Assembly: GCF_001649575.2 (NCBI RefSeq)
Contig: NC_051450.1
Span: 12,177,980 to 12,241,979, forward strand
Direction of reading: 5' to 3'
DNA: 64,000 bases
Source: Kryptolebias marmoratus
Taxonomy: Eukaryota; Chordata; Actinopteri; Cyprinodontiformes; Rivulidae
This document shows positions 10,506-23,840 of this stretch, in pieces (within the stretch, counting starts at the first letter, position 1; every line of letters starts with the position of its first letter). The notes below the pieces were generated by a model. It did not search any database, was not told where the DNA came from, and was given only the letters and a program-made list of their open reading frames with translations. The translations under genes were made by a program, and so were the position numbers.

Positions 10506-13182
10506 AAGTAAGATGTTACTTATTATTACGTTTTCCCCAACTACAAAGATCTAAAACATCCCTTTACTTCTTTTCATTCTAAGCTGAAAACCTTTGCATG
10601 TATGGCTCAGTTTTGAGCCCATGAAACTGGAGAAACCTTGGCTGATCTGCTGATCAGACATGTTTTATTTTCTTAAAGTTCTCATTTTAAATGTTAAAAT
10701 CCACTCTTCAATGACATCTGCATCAATTTATTTCATGTTTTGTCTCTGTATGCTATTAATTAAGGGTAATGTTAGTGTTGATTCCAAACCATGTAAGAGA
10801 TTAAATTTGAACAAGACAAGGTTCTGATATGCAGAGCAGCGTCTGCTAACACTTGAGGTATTAATCCTCTTAGACTGAGTCATATTGTTGCTTTTAATAA
10901 AAGACAAAAGAAATGATTCCCGTGTTGCCTTATGTAATCCCTTTTTGGTATTTTGACAAATAACTAGGACAATCAGAATGCTTGCTTTGTTTCTAAAACT
11001 TAAAAAAGGGTTATCTCTAGCCTTTATTTCATGCTTTGTATCTCTGTTCTTAGCTGTGTTTAAAAGTGAATTAAAATCAATATTGTTTTATTTTTAAGAA
11101 AATGCATATTCCATAAAAAGGTAATTGGAGCATCATAACTTGAATAAAACAGGATTTTTAAAATATTTTTATTTCCTTATCGTCTGTCTTTTTTAGCTTG
11201 ATCTAAGCAACACTAAAGTGTGTTTGTATTTAAAAACATTTGTCTTAAATTTCTGTATTATGAAGTTTAATATATGCACAATTAAGAGACAATTATTTAA
11301 TCAAACTTCCTACCAAAATACATTTTATTGTGTGGTAACTGATAAGAGAATGACAAGCTAATCTTGAATATTTAGTCATTAGCTTCATCTCATTAGCTCT
11401 GACATATGAAAATCTGCATAATGTATATCTTTTTAAGTTCTCTGGATTGTTTGTGCATTTCGATTTCCCCTTCTACATTTATTTATAAATATTGTCTATT
11501 TTTTGTTTCTCTATTTGGGCACTTTGGGATCAGGACTATGAAGCATGATAGCCTGATAATTAGCTCAGGAAAATAACTTCAGGTTCCACTCTTAAGGTTT
11601 TAGAGTCACATAATATGACAACTTGTGTTAGAAACCAGACCTTGTTTCTGAGCCAACACGAGGTAAAGGAAGCAGTCTCTCTCATAATCCAGATAGGAAA
11701 TGCTTCAGGAGTTGCATATCTGACTTTGTAAGTAATATTTAAGGAGAAGCGGCCACGTGTAGAAACGAAAAAAAAAAAACATGAGAACTCAAAAATATAG
11801 ACATTGTAAAGGTTCACACAAGACATTTTCAGGCAGAAATATTTAAGAATTGCAGGGTTTGTAAACGGAAGGAGGGACAAGACTAAACACATGGATAATA
11901 AGAGAAAAGTAAATACAAGGAAACAAATATGTGGGAAAAATAAATCTCAAATGTAAGCATGATTCATAAGCAGAGAACTTTTTCAAATGTAATCACAAAC
12001 TTAGCAAGACGTTCCACTGAAGTAATCTGTTTTCTGTAATGACATACTCTCCTACATCCTCATTATGTCTTGTTTGATGCTATATTGTCATGAATTTCAC
12101 TTCAGTCATTGACAGGCAACAATTGAAACTCACACAGCTAAAAAAACAAAGTCTTCATGACTTTATTTAATAATGTGAGCAAATGATTAATGACAGACTT
12201 CAGGGAGCATTTCATGTACAAGTGTCTTTGCCTGAAAGTGAACTCCATGGTTACCATACTAACATGATGAAGTGTTTGTGAATACACCCTATGACATATG
12301 GTGATATTTATCTTTCCAGCCTTCACTTCTGTCTCACTGCTTGCGCTCCTTCTTGCTCACCTCAGCCTCGTGCAGTTAGCCTTGAATGCTCTTTTCCTCC
12401 TTCCTAATCTATCCTACCTCCATTTTTTTAAAAAGCCTTTGAATTGGTCAGAAACAGTGTGGTGCAAGCACTCCTATGCTGCGATTTGTGCCAAAGAAAA
12501 ATACACATAAGGTGGAGGCAGAAAAAAACGCTCATTTACATTTTAAACCATCTTCTTAACAGAGATATTAAATCTGTTGTTACGTCTGAGTAAAGGCTAC
12601 TTTCCATTATTAGCAGCCCAACACTCAGAAAGTATAAAGCTTTGACAAGCATTCTGGTGCAGAAGTTAGAACATCAAATACACCCACCCAAATGAATTTA
12701 TGACAAATGTGTCTAAAACATGCTTTTTTGTTCATGTTGTTGTGTACTTTGTTAATATCAAAACAGTGGTACACATTTTTTATTTCTTAAAATGTTTTAT
12801 TTTTTTCGCACATTCTTGCTTTTTACAATACTACATAGTTTGTTCAGTTCTACACAATTTTTTTAATCAAGATGACTTCTTTCCTAACTTTTTCAGTTTG
12901 TGTGAAAGATAACAGAAATGAAAGAGAAATGAAATGCACAAATGTACTTACAGCTGCACCTGAACAGATGGATCAAAGCGCTGAGATTTAAGCCTCTGTG
13001 AGTACACATGTTTGTACAGACTGCAAAAATCCTCAGTGTTTGTGATGCTCTGAGAAAATAAACCAACATGGTAAACATTACTCTTTATGTTTTTGTAGAG
13101 GGGAAGAGAAAAGAGTTGCATTGTTCAGTTATGCAACTGCTGCTAAGTTTCCAAAATCCAACAATGCAAAAGACTAAACTTC
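10506..13182. other. Non-coding stretch, nothing recognised
   Basis: AT-rich DNA throughout. Chance frames of 61-110 codons (for example 11560-11892 minus) lack motifs. A 12-base A run lies near 11770. No member of families A or B was seen. Confidence 0.5.
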
Positions 13183-13640
13183 AAGCAATAGTTCAGTGAC
13201 AACAATAAATATCTTATCTGTTGTAGATAGATGTTTGAATGACCTCATTTTAGAGAAATAGGATTTAATTCTGCCTGAATTCACGAGGAAACATTGGTCC
13301 AAGTGAGGCCAAAACCAAAGTTAACTTCTGCTGTTTTAAAATGACTGCAATTTCAAAAATTTCATGGTCATTTTCTGGAGAACTATTTGAAAACCAAAGT
13401 GAAAACCAAATCAGATCCAGCTGGCAATATAAAAGTTTGTAAACTGCTCGTAAACTGTTGAGATTAGGGTTACATTAAGATGTCAGCAATCCACTTTGGT
13501 CTTGGCCTTGCTCAGATTAGCTCATCAAGTTGATCAAAATTAAACTCCAAACTGAGGTTGTTCAAAGAGCTATCTGGGATATTATTTGTTCATAACCTTT
13601 CCACAGAACCCCACTTTAGAAGATCTGACTCATTAATTTA
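13183..13640 (+). mobile_element. Family B copy 3, both arms present
   Basis: The left arm has 'gcaatagttcag', 'atcttatctgttgtagatag' and 'gaatgacctcatttt'. The right arm has 'atgtcagcaatccactttgg', 'tcttggccttgctcagatta', 'ctgaggttgttcaaagag' and 'ttcataacctttccacagaa'. Right-arm words are the reverse complements of left-arm words, so the element folds on itself. The centre is divergent and shorter than in copies 4 and 5. There is no coding capacity, as expected of a MITE mobilised in trans. Confidence 0.75.
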
Positions 13641-13829
13641 ATTATAAATCTTCTTTCTACTTCATGAGCTACAACTCATTTAAAACGAGAAGTTTAAAAC
13701 ACTCCTCAGTCCATTGCTGAGCATTAGCAACCTTCAGGATTCCACCATTTTATCCCAACTTAGTGTGTTAGTAGATTATTGAACATTTACATAAAAATAA
13801 GAACAAATGCAAAGACCGCCGCTTTCTTT

Positions 13830-14330
13830 TGTTTTTCCAGGTGAAAAATCATCCTGGTGCTATGACAAATTGTGTGCTTTGTTCATTGACCCTGCGGGGT
13901 CAATTACGTTTGCTACAAGAAGACACAGAGAGCGCCTCAGGTTCACAAGACCGTAGTGTTGGCACGTTGATCGATGGTGGGGGATGCTTATCAGCCACAG
14001 TGTGTTACAGACACCTAATTGCAATTGATCCCTCTCTGCTGTACCATTAATTGTAAATCCTCTCTAAGTCACAAACTCCACACACACAGCGTTTGTCGAG
14101 CTCAAAACTCGAGCTTCATTCATTAGTGGACTCTACATCGGTTTCCAATATGAGCACAGACAGTGCTGAGAGACACACTCCCGCTCAGTGTGTTGAGCTG
14201 TATGAGCTGCCGGGATGGCTGGAAGGTTAAGGCTGATAACTAACAGCTGAGAGCTCTCATCAAGATGTCAACACACTGAGACCTGCTGTCAAAATACCAA
14301 AGTGTAAAAAATCAGATTCGGTTTAATGAA
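13830..14330. promoter_or_regulatory. Candidate conserved noncoding block
   Basis: Complexity and GC content are higher than in the flanks. It contains ATTA/TAAT words (for example 'cacctaattgcaattgat'), a self-complementary 'gagctcaaaactcgagctt' near 14098-14116, and GAGCTC-rich sequence. A 73-codon frame (13829-14050) begins just before a splice-acceptor-like 'gtttttccag' (13831-13840) but matches no family I know. An enhancer or a non-coding exon are both possible. The call rests on sequence texture only. Confidence 0.2.
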
Positions 14331-14576
14331 ATTATTGATGTTTTTCATTCCAGGTAATCATTCGGTCAATTGCTTTGCTCTAAACTAAACTAAACTGTCT
14401 TAACAAACAAGCAGGAAAAATTGCTACATTTTCCACTAGTGTCAGTCTCTTTCATGAATTAGTTTGAAGGCTGTATCATCATCATAATAATAACTGGTAG
14501 AACTTTGGATAAAACATCTTTTGCTGTAACAATACCTTCAAAATTTCTTAGAATTAGTGAACAAGTTTGGCAAATC

Positions 14577-14593
14577 TTTTTTTTTTTTTTTTT
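14577..14593. repeat. 17-base T homopolymer
   Basis: An uninterrupted T run, followed by C and five more T. Confidence 0.9.
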
Positions 14594-16915
14594 CTTTTTG
14601 AATGTTTCTCATCCTGGGTTTGATTTGGAGCATCAATGAGCAGCGGTTTCTAGTCTATTCAGAGATGTTGTCCTGGGTTTAGGTACAGATTCTAGCTGTT
14701 TCACACAAGAAATGGCATACATAAACAAAATGAACACACCAATACCTTGAGTATGAGTTTTCCAATACAAATTAGTAAATATGAAAAAAGAATGTGAGCT
14801 GAGAATGTGCATTTTTTTTCAGACCACACAGTTTGAGAGGAAACTTTAGGATATAAAAAGTATCTAACAGATATTTAATAGAAGGAAATACTTTTTCTGA
14901 AATAATCAGGATGGCTGCTCTAGCTTTGTTGGATGACCTTGAAAACGTGTCTTGGAGAAAAGAATGAGTATTTGGAGATCCATTTGTTTCTTCTGGCACA
15001 AGATTAGAGGCTGCGCCAAATTAGGCTTCCAAGGGCTACTTGAGAGAACGGCAAACCTACCATGCTCAGGATGTGTCCATCTCTTTGTAATTTTAACAAA
15101 AGGTGGACAGACATTCACATTTGCATTTACCCATTCCTGATAAAAAGAAAAAAAGAACAACAGTCACCTTTGCTTATACTGTATATAGCCTTGGTATGAC
15201 TTATTTTATTTTTAATTTAAGAAATAAGACTAATAATGAAGCCACTGTACTTCAACAGTAATAGTCTTGGTTTCCAACTCTGTAAAGCAACACTTCTTTG
15301 AATTTGTTGCATCTGTTTAGTTGAGATACAAGTTTTTGAACAAAAATGAATGAACAGGAGTAGTGTCTCCATTCAGTCACTACCAAATCGAGTACATAAA
15401 TCAGGCTTAAAAATGCTTACAGGCATTCTTTTTTGTTTCTGCACATTATGTTTTAGTTGGGAAGCTACAGAGTTTTACGCATCTGGCCCCAGAACTTTTT
15501 CAAAACTACTCCTAAAGACCACAGCAATTTATTTTTTGGCTTTGGTTTTGGGGTAGTATGCAGTTGTGCATCCAAGCACTCTTGAAAGGAGTTTTCACTA
15601 AGAATTACCAAGTTTGTTTTTTTTTGCATCCATACTTTCTTTTTTCATCTGATCACTCTACCGATACGGCCTAGTTTGACAGTTGTAGCATCAAAACTTA
15701 TGCTACTGTTTATTTTTCTCATATCTGCAACGTAACTTTTGACCTATTAATGATCATTGGCTTGCTCGTTATGTACCAGACCAAGGTTCTTTGTCATCCG
15801 TTATGTAGCTCACTGATGACAACGTAAATCCACTCCAAGCCAACAAGAAAGTAAGTTACACCCTAACCTTTAGCTGACCCTGTAAAAAATAAAGCACGTT
15901 TAAACAACAAAGATATTTCTGAACAGCCAGTAAGTGGTACAGCACATGGTATTATAAAGTGCAATCCTCAATAATGGAAAAATGATGCAACATTCACATA
16001 AAAATCCAAAAATAAGCTCATTTTGGGTTCCTAAAAACACCTCTGGTTCTTAGAAGATAAATAAACTCAACAAAGGTTGTACTCAACACCCAAAGAAAAA
16101 AATAGAGCTGAACAAAAGACCAGCCTTAAATCATGGCCGCTTGTTAATCAGCTGATGAAGCTGAAACTGGAAAGGGGAAAAACCTAAATAAAACAGAGTG
16201 TAACAGTAGGTACAGAAGGTAAAATGAGAGGCAGGGGCACACAGTTCGAATAAATGATTAATCATGTAGCCATTGTTTGTGCTTTTCAAAGACAAATTGC
16301 ATTCTACAATATGCAAACATTTTTTTGAGAGTCTGTCCTTGCTGTTGCCCCTGCTTTATATGCTTTATTCTAAGCACCTTCACCTGGTGAAGCATCTCCC
16401 CAGAGCCTTATTGGAATAAACACAACACTTGATGGGGATGACAGGCAGTATGTGGCTATGAGGCTAACTACTATGTATGCAGCCTCAACTCTCTGGCAAT
16501 TGAGTATACATAACTAAGCAGCAAGGATAGGTTTACCCAAAGGAAAAACTCCTTCAGGATGCCTTGAAAGAAATTGGTTATTAAATAAGGCAGACCGGAG
16601 ATAAAGATGTCAGCAATAATAATGCTTTTCATTTTGACTCTGATCTTATTTGTTTAGAGAGGAGGGTGAGCTGTGCAGACTCACCAAGTTGACATAAGAG
16701 TTTTTTTCCCTACTGCTGGGAGACTGATATGTCAGCAGATACGTGCCAATGCCACCTCTGTCGCTCTGCCAGGGTGAGAACAAACTAATATAGTGGAACT
16801 CCATATGTTGTGCTTTCTTAGCACATAATTCTCCATGCACACACATGCAGACATGCCTGAGCACGCACAATAGCATTCACTCCTGCATACATCGAATGTA
16901 ACTTGCGCGCCGTCT
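14594..16915. other. Non-coding stretch, nothing firm
   Basis: Frames near 14906-15160 (minus, 84 codons) and 14952-15140 (plus) overlap each other and show no domain. A section at 16330-16500 has more balanced composition but no identifiable feature. Confidence 0.45.
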
Positions 16916-16935
16916 CACACACACACACACACACC
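16916..16935. repeat. (CA)10 microsatellite
   Basis: A CA dinucleotide run of about 20 bases, at the end of a 'gcgcgccgtct' segment. Confidence 0.9.
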
Positions 16936-17089
16936 AGTGGTGAGCAGAAGTGATGGGACACAGCACACAGATGATTCATCCGATCAGTCCACTGTCAACA
17001 ACCCAATTGAGCCCAGTCTGCTCTCACTATATCCCTCTCTGTTAGTGTCAAGTATCTTTTTGCTATCATGACGTTAGCCTTTCTGGAGA

Positions 17090-17580
17090 AAGGGGGGGTT
17101 CTGAGGCTTAGTTAACATCTTACCAGGTATAGATGGCACTTTTCAGTTTGAAGAAGTAGTTTGACCAGATTGAGAAGCTAATGACTAAAGTGGATTGCTG
17201 TTGTGTCAAAACAGCTCCTGTGGTTCATGCAAATGCTTATTTATAAGCCTGTGCATGGCGGTAAAGTTGCATTCTACATTTATTGCAGCAGAAAAACTAT
17301 AATATTTATCGTGCAAGTTTTCCAGGCTGCACCAAAAGTGCTGCAGCTAGCTTGCAATTAAGCATAACATTTATGTAAATAACTATGTAAAGTGAAAATG
17401 ACAGCCAGGTAAAAGTGTTATAAAATTGTTTTTCCATGGACCGCTACTAAATTTTTGAGGTTAGAGTGGTTTTAAGATGGCAGCAGTTTGTCTTTGCCTA
17501 GATTAGACTGGCTGTTAGCTCATCAGTCCAGTCAACGTTAAACTCAATTCATCTCACACAGTCGAAGCATGATTTGTCCA
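17090..17580 (+). mobile_element. Family B copy 4, both arms present
   Basis: The left arm is partly eroded ('aacatcttaccaggtataga', 'actaaagtggattgctg'). The core is well preserved: 'aggctgcaccaaaagtgctg' and 'cagctagcttgcaatt'. The right arm is also readable: 'tttttgaggttagagtggtt', 'ttaagatggcagcag' and 'gactggctgttagctcatca'. It gives the best view in this window of the element's core. It is non-coding. Confidence 0.72.
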
Positions 17581-19076
17581 CTACAATGTTTGTTAAAATG
17601 AAGTTTTTCTTTTTTTCAAAAAAAAAAATCTGGAGCTCTTTTTCTCTAAGCATACTTCAGCTAACTGGTCCAAACGAAAACATTAACGTCATTTTCATCT
17701 AATGACTTTTTTCACAAGGTCACATTTCTGCAGGTGTTGCTGCAAAAAATAGCTACAGAGTGTTGCTGAATCTTTCTAAAGGTTGTTCGCAGTCAAAATG
17801 AAGTTCTGATTTGCTTTTCTAAGGTATAAAAGATACCTTTGGAAGGTTATGTTATGTTTTAATTTCAAACCCTTTGTCTCTCTCCTATAGGTTCCTATTT
17901 TTTTGCAAACACCAGTCATCCTAATTTTCCGATTGGGGTGGCAGCTGCAAATCTGCTCATGGATTCAGATTGTTGAAACAAGGCTTGAGGAGTCGTAGTA
18001 TTCATAACGCATTGAAATTTGCATGACCTGGCCTTTCCTAATGAGGACTGTCTAAAAGCCACAGCTCCAACAAGCTAATTAAATACAGAGACAGTGGTAA
18101 AAGTTATCTGATCAAGTAATTCACTGAAAATCTTCAAACTTTTCCGTTGAAAGTTTTGCTTACTATATTCAAAACAACATAATCCTGCAATGTAGCTTAA
18201 AGTCTGTCTGATCTGGAATTTTGGCCTCGTGGAAATCAGAATTGAACACTTCAGCAAAGTAAATTCATACCAGGATGCCCGAAAATCAGTTTAACAATGA
18301 AACTCAAAGTGCAAGGACAAGTTCATTCTAAGAAGTCTTACAACTAAATCAAAGCACATTGGTTGCGTAGACCTGACTTTATGCCACACCTGTAGAACTC
18401 GGGCTTGTAACCAGCTTTTCACACCAAGAATGCATAAATAAATGTCTCTAACTCTGTCTAATCTACAGATATTGAGCAAAAATTCGACGTGGTTGCTGAG
18501 AGTCATCCAAACAAACAAACACACCGACAGATCACACAACATCTTTGTTTAAAACAATCACATTCAAGGTGGTGGACTTCAAGGAATGCTGTTCTTATTG
18601 TCATAAATTTCCATATTTTATGAATCATTACAAAAACCCGCAATAGAATGTGCTGCTGATGAGACGGCCTCTGTGTCTCTCCCTCATCAATGTCAGTTCA
18701 ACATGAAAGTCAGGGAGTGTTCTGGTCCGATGGGTCAGGTGGCAACGCTCTGAACACGTCCTCTAACCTGAAGGCACTTGGACAAAAAGTTGAAGTCTCA
18801 GCTCTGGGAAAAAAAAAAGGACAGCCAGAGGCGTCCATGCTTCTCCCCCAGATGATTCAGAGTGCAAAAAGTGTCAGTTTTAAATACTTGCCGAAATAAA
18901 TAAATAATGCTGTGGTTTTTTTTTTTTACATTTTATTTTTGTTTAGTTTTAAAAGGTAGCCATGAGGCTTTGTTCAGTGTGCTCCAGGCACTGTGGCTTA
19001 TTGATGCTTGTTGTGACCTTTTTGTTCTTTCTGACCAACCAGAAAAGAATGTTTCATGTGTCTTTGGACCCACCAC

Positions 19077-19082
<6 letters not shown>
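17581..19082. other. Non-coding stretch, nothing recognised
   Basis: Single-copy-looking DNA with chance frames of 60-83 codons. It includes an A/T homopolymer patch near 17607-17628. No coding motif was found. Confidence 0.5.

Positions 19083-19127
<45 letters not shown>
19083..19127. repeat. (CA)22 microsatellite
   Basis: A CA dinucleotide run of 45 bases. Several overlapping frames on both strands (His-Thr repeats on plus, Cys-Val repeats on minus, including the 158-codon frame 18933-19409) exist only because the repeat is free of stops. They are not genes. Confidence 0.95.
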
Positions 19128-19129
<2 letters not shown>

Positions 19130-20919
19130 TTACACATTGAGGACTGGGGAAAATATAATAATTGACAATAAATTCTATAATAAAGGAGATTAATGAAAAA
19201 AAAAAGAAGTGCAGATGCTTCAGCTCCATAAACACTTGAATTTTGGTGATTAGAGAGAACAAAATGGCTTGTCCTCTGTAGTATACTGCAGACATAACAA
19301 GTGTTCCATAAAATAAAATTGCGTGGCATTTTTTTAATTTGCTTTTATGGGGAACAAAATCCCTTAAATATGCTCTTTGGATTGGAGAAAAACTAACATT
19401 TCCACTCAAAATAATCCCAGTACAGAAATTAACTGGATATTATGTGCCTGCAGTGGCAATTTGTGTACATTGATGCCATTTGTTTTTTTCTTTTGCATAG
19501 TATATTTTTAGATCTGTACTAAAGTTAAATTTTGTCACCACAATACAAAACCATTCAGCCCGTTTCAGGTTTACGTTTTATAACCACCACAATAAGCATA
19601 AAGTCAAAGAGTAAATTGTTTTGTTTTGTCAGTCAGAAAAGGAGGTTTGTTAACTTTTAATCACATTAAATTTAGCTTAGTCTGCCTAATCAGAAAGAAG
19701 TCAGTCAGAGTCACCAAAGGCAAATTATATGATGTAAAACTGTGGGTTGTTTTTTACTATTCTTTTCCACAATGACAGCTGAGGACAACAAAGGAAGTAT
19801 GTTAAAGTTTCCTCCCCTATTAAATATAAAATAAAAAATATATATTCCTGAAGCTGTTTGTGTTAAGATGTGATGTCGCTCTTGATTGCTTAGTAATACA
19901 ACTTTGTACATTTTATTTTACATGTTTTAACGATTAAATGTTTTGATAAACAATAAGAGAACTGACTTTGATTGTATGATTAAACTGGTCAATCACGTGG
20001 TCCGACCACTTACACGACTTACAATCTACTGCCCATAAAATGCAGATTTATCAAAACATTTTAAATTTACTGATAAGCACAAGTCAAAAACAAATGTAGA
20101 TATGGCACTTTAGCTCTTATATGTTGTTTAATTTGAAAGAGAACTGATCAGAGAGCAAAAATAAATAACCAGAGATTCAATTTTTAGCTGTATTAAGCAG
20201 CTTTGTAAAGGCTAGTTAATTAAATGAGATGCCTGAGTTGACTTGCCTAAATCCACAGTCTTAATGGGGTTGATAACTGTGTTCTTTTTAATTAAGCTGC
20301 ATTGTTTCTGACAACCTGTAAATAGAGCTGTAGCCAACACAAAAAAACATTGCAAATTGCTTGTGATGTCCTAAGACCATTTGCTGAGAAATCCCCATGC
20401 CAAGAGAGAGAAGTATTGTGTCTGTCATACCTTGATAACAAGCTGAATTGTAGACTCAGCCAATATCAAGCATGATAGATTGCTAATATAGAGTGGCTTC
20501 AAATATGCTAATGCACAAATTGAGCACACTAAAAACAACTTTCATTCTTATTGCAGCATTTCATTTTCTAACGTGTTGTTGTGAACTAATACAAAAATAA
20601 ACACATTTCAATGTTTTGACTGAGTTGGATTGGAATTATTAAACAAGCACTACTTTTTCATTAATAGCTAAAGCCGCTATTGCATTTTAAAATGTTATTG
20701 TCTCTATGTTGAACAGATTCTAAACTAGTTGGACTTCAAAAAAAGTAACACTGTTTGTAATTTAGCCTGCGCAGATTCTAAAGTGAAATCATGTCTTTTT
20801 TGCTGTTTAGCTTGTTGATTACTCAGCAGTTGTACTTAAGATATATTTATTTTAGAGTTTCATCCATTTTTAGTCTTTTTTATTTATTTTACATGCCATT
20901 ATATAAAATAGTTTCATAA
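19128..20919. other. Non-coding stretch, nothing recognised
   Basis: AT-rich DNA without recognised repeats or coding signal. Short ATTA/TAAT words are frequent near 20200-20310, but this is expected at this base composition. Confidence 0.5.
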
Positions 20920-21540
20920 AAAGTGATATGTCATATATCATATCAGATTATATCATATTATGACATATATAGCAGGATATCATGTCACATCATTGCTTAT
21001 GATATTTTATTACATCTCACATTGTATCATATGTATCATATTTTGTCATATTTATATATCCTATTTATACCATCAACTTTACATAAACTTACATTTTTTT
21101 ATTTAGATTGAATTATATCATATTTTGTATCACATTTCGTATAACATCATATAATATCATAATATATTATATTTTATATTATACCATGTTTCATATTGTA
21201 TCATATTTTATCATTTTTCACTGTCAAAACTGTCATACAACAATGTTTTTTTATAATATAATATCACAACACATGATATCTCATAGCTTATATTATATTT
21301 CATAACATGTTTTATTAAAAATATTTGATACTTTATCATACCTTTTATATTGTTGCATTTTATAAACATATTATCATATCAAATCATACATATTATGATT
21401 TTTTTATCAGTTTATATAGTTTCAAGTCAGATGTATAATATAGCACATAATATCTCATATGTATCCAATCATTTCATATCTTATATTGTATTATATTTCA
21501 TCTTGTATCGTATTATGTCATATCATATTTAAACTCAAAA
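20920..21540. repeat. Degenerate AT-rich array of TATCATAT-type words
   Basis: About 620 bases are built from variants of 'tatcatatta', 'atatcatat', 'catattttat' and 'ataatatcat', with almost no G and a C spaced every few bases. It looks like a decayed minisatellite with a period of roughly 5-10 bases. Three frames of 60-65 codons (Ile/Tyr/Ser-rich) lie in it on the plus strand. They are composition artefacts. Confidence 0.85.
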
Positions 21541-22439
21541 ATTTACATAAAATATTATGATTAAAATAATAAAGCTACAACTAAATATAAAGATTAGCAG
21601 GAGTCCAATGTCTGTGAGATTATACCAGTTTTTTTACAAACAGCAACAACAAAAATGATCACAAAACATGTTAAGAACGATGAAGACACACTTTCTTTTA
21701 GTCTCTTTTTTAGTGTTCTAGCTTGTTTTGATTTACATGATTAGTTGATGTGGAACCAGGAAGAGAAAAACAAGTTTGGCTGGTAGGAGGACAGAGCTGA
21801 GGGCAGGCCTGAAGAGACAATAAGGAATGCTTTATTTGCATTAGGTCAATTAGCCTTTTCGCTCTATAAACATTTCTCAGAGGCAAAAGTAATGTTATTT
21901 GTTAAACTCAAGCTGATGGAGCTAAATGAGCAAAGTCTGTCTTTTATCCAGTTAGGTCAGGTTTCCTCAAGACAATCTTTCCTTAAAGCTGTGTCTCCTG
22001 TTTGCTGGAACAGGTTTATACAGAGAATAGGTTAAGGGAAAGTGGTGGACAATAAAATAGGCAGTTTGTTCATTATTTCTAGAGAAAGTCAGGTGCACAT
22101 CCAGCAGTTTCTACAAAAAAACTGTTTGGTTTATCTTACATAGAATAGGGGGTTTTGACGGTTCCAGACACACACTGCTAAAAACATTCAAACATGCTCA
22201 CATTGGTAATTTCCATTACAGGTTTTAACATTAGGTTGGGAAATCTGAAATGTAATCTCTAGGCCATACAACCGTAGAATAGAATCCACACATATTTACA
22301 CTGTAGGTTACAAAAGGCATTTGTTGTGTGATATATTGACTTTCGAGTTCCTGTAGTGGAATGTTATCTTCCTTCCTGCAAGTTCAAAAATTCCAGGCCA
22401 AAGGCTGCAATGTGTCAGCCACACCAGGTGCTTCTTAGC
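21541..22439. other. Non-coding stretch, nothing recognised
   Basis: No long frame and no recognised repeat. Composition returns to average after the AT-rich array. Confidence 0.5.
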
Positions 22440-22770
22440 TACAGGAGGTTTTAGGTTTAGGAGTTTCCTTTGTGTGTGTGTGCGTATTCATTATTGACAT
22501 CCATCTTGTTTTTCCCTCTGTGTTTTATCTGGTTTCTTTCATGTTTCGCTGTGTTTGTTGTGTTAAGCTGAGCTGAGTTGGCTTAGTTTATCTATTCGTA
22601 AGTTATCTTTGTTACTCTAGTTTTAATTATTTAACCCCTTTATCGGCTCACGAATGATTTATTTTATGACTTTACAATAGTTGAACATTTGAGTGAAAAA
22701 GAAATAAAGTGCCGCATTCATTGCCAACTGGGAACACCAACTTTGAAATCTTCACCGGGGAAAAAACAGA
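22440..22770 (+). mobile_element. Possible retroelement LTR or 3' end
   Basis: A T-rich, A-poor block (22450-22640) containing 'tgttaagctgagctgagttg' is followed by 'atttaacccctttatcggct' and an AATAAA at about 22703 ('gaaataaagtgccgc'). This texture resembles retroelement promoter and poly(A) regions such as that at 3376. I could not define matching TG/CA ends or a target duplication, so the call is weak. Confidence 0.2.
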
Positions 22771-23216
22771 AGAAAACACCAAAGAATTTAATTTTTCATG
22801 TCAGTATCTCAGATAAGGTTTGCCCAGAAGGCAGTTTAGAAGGCAAATAAAATAAAATAAAATATTTTTCTTTGTTTTTAAAATACAGAAATGAAAAAGA
22901 TTTGATTATAGATTCCATTGTTAATTTCTGGAGGTCATTAAATACAACACTTCTTTTCAGCAAAGAGCAGGAAAGGGCAGCTGCTGGGGCTACAAATATT
23001 TACTGCTGACAGTAGTATACCTTCAACTCTCATGTGTACAAAAAATATTTAAAATCTGAAATCTGGGAGTTGCCTCTGTTTTGTGAACTTAAAAAAAATG
23101 TTGGTCTAAAGTAATAAAACTTTGCTTAAAAATGTATATATTTTTTAATCTGTCTGTCATCATTGTTGAAAGATTGACTGTAAAACCTCAAGCAGTTGTG
23201 ATTTTTCAGTCTGGAT

Positions 23217-23546
23217 TTAAAGCAACAGTTCAAATGTTTTGCAGTTGGGATTTATGAAAGATTATAAACAATTAATATCTACCTTTTTGTGGATAGCTCT
23301 TTGAATGACCTCAGATTGAAGACATTGATAGGTTTTGACCGAACTGACAAGCTAACAGCTAGTCTGAATGGAACCAAGATTAATAAAACAACTCGGATAT
23401 CAAAGACTTCTTAGTGGTTCATGCGAATGCTATTTTATAAACCAATACACCACTGTCAAGTTCACATTACACAGTTATTTTTCAGAAATATTTTATACCC
23501 TTGCTGGAAGTGCCACAGGCTGCACTGGAAATGCTAAGATTAGCTC

Positions 23547-23598
<52 letters not shown>

Positions 23599-23840
23599 GC
23601 ATATAATTGATAGCAATGTAAAGGTTTATAAAATGGTTTCACATTGACTCCTATCATGTTTTGAGGTTGTTTTAAGGCAACAGCAATCTAGTTTGGTTTT
23701 GACCCTCCTCGGACAAGCTATTATTTCATAAATGCAGTCAAAGTTAAGCTCTCACTTCAAACTAAAGTCATTCAAAATGGTACATACATTAGGTACGATA
23801 TTATTTGTTTGTAATCCAGAATCCCAGTTCTTTTTCTTTA
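23217..23840 (+). mobile_element. Family B copy 5, both arms, centre expanded by a TA array
   Basis: The left arm has 'caacagttcaaatg', 'ggatagctctttgaatgacc', 'gctaacagctagtctgaatg' and 'tggttcatgcgaatgctatt'. The core has 'aggctgcactggaaatgcta'. The right arm has 'caatgtaaaggtttataaaa', 'ttgaggttgttttaaggcaa', 'cagcaatctagtttggtttt' and 'aaactaaagtcattcaaaa'. The element is one of the longest copies because a TA run sits at its centre, between the arms. Confidence 0.75.
23551..23596. repeat. (TA)23 microsatellite inside family B copy 5
   Basis: A perfect TA run of 46 bases at the loop position of the inverted-repeat element. Confidence 0.97.

Noticed and set aside
18933..19409. 158-codon minus-strand frame, the longest in the window
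   Set aside because: It is held open by the (CA)22 microsatellite, which gives Cys-Val repeats. The flanking residues show no domain.
20923..21532. Three plus-strand frames of 60-65 codons
   Set aside because: They lie entirely within the TATCATAT-type low-complexity array and follow its composition.
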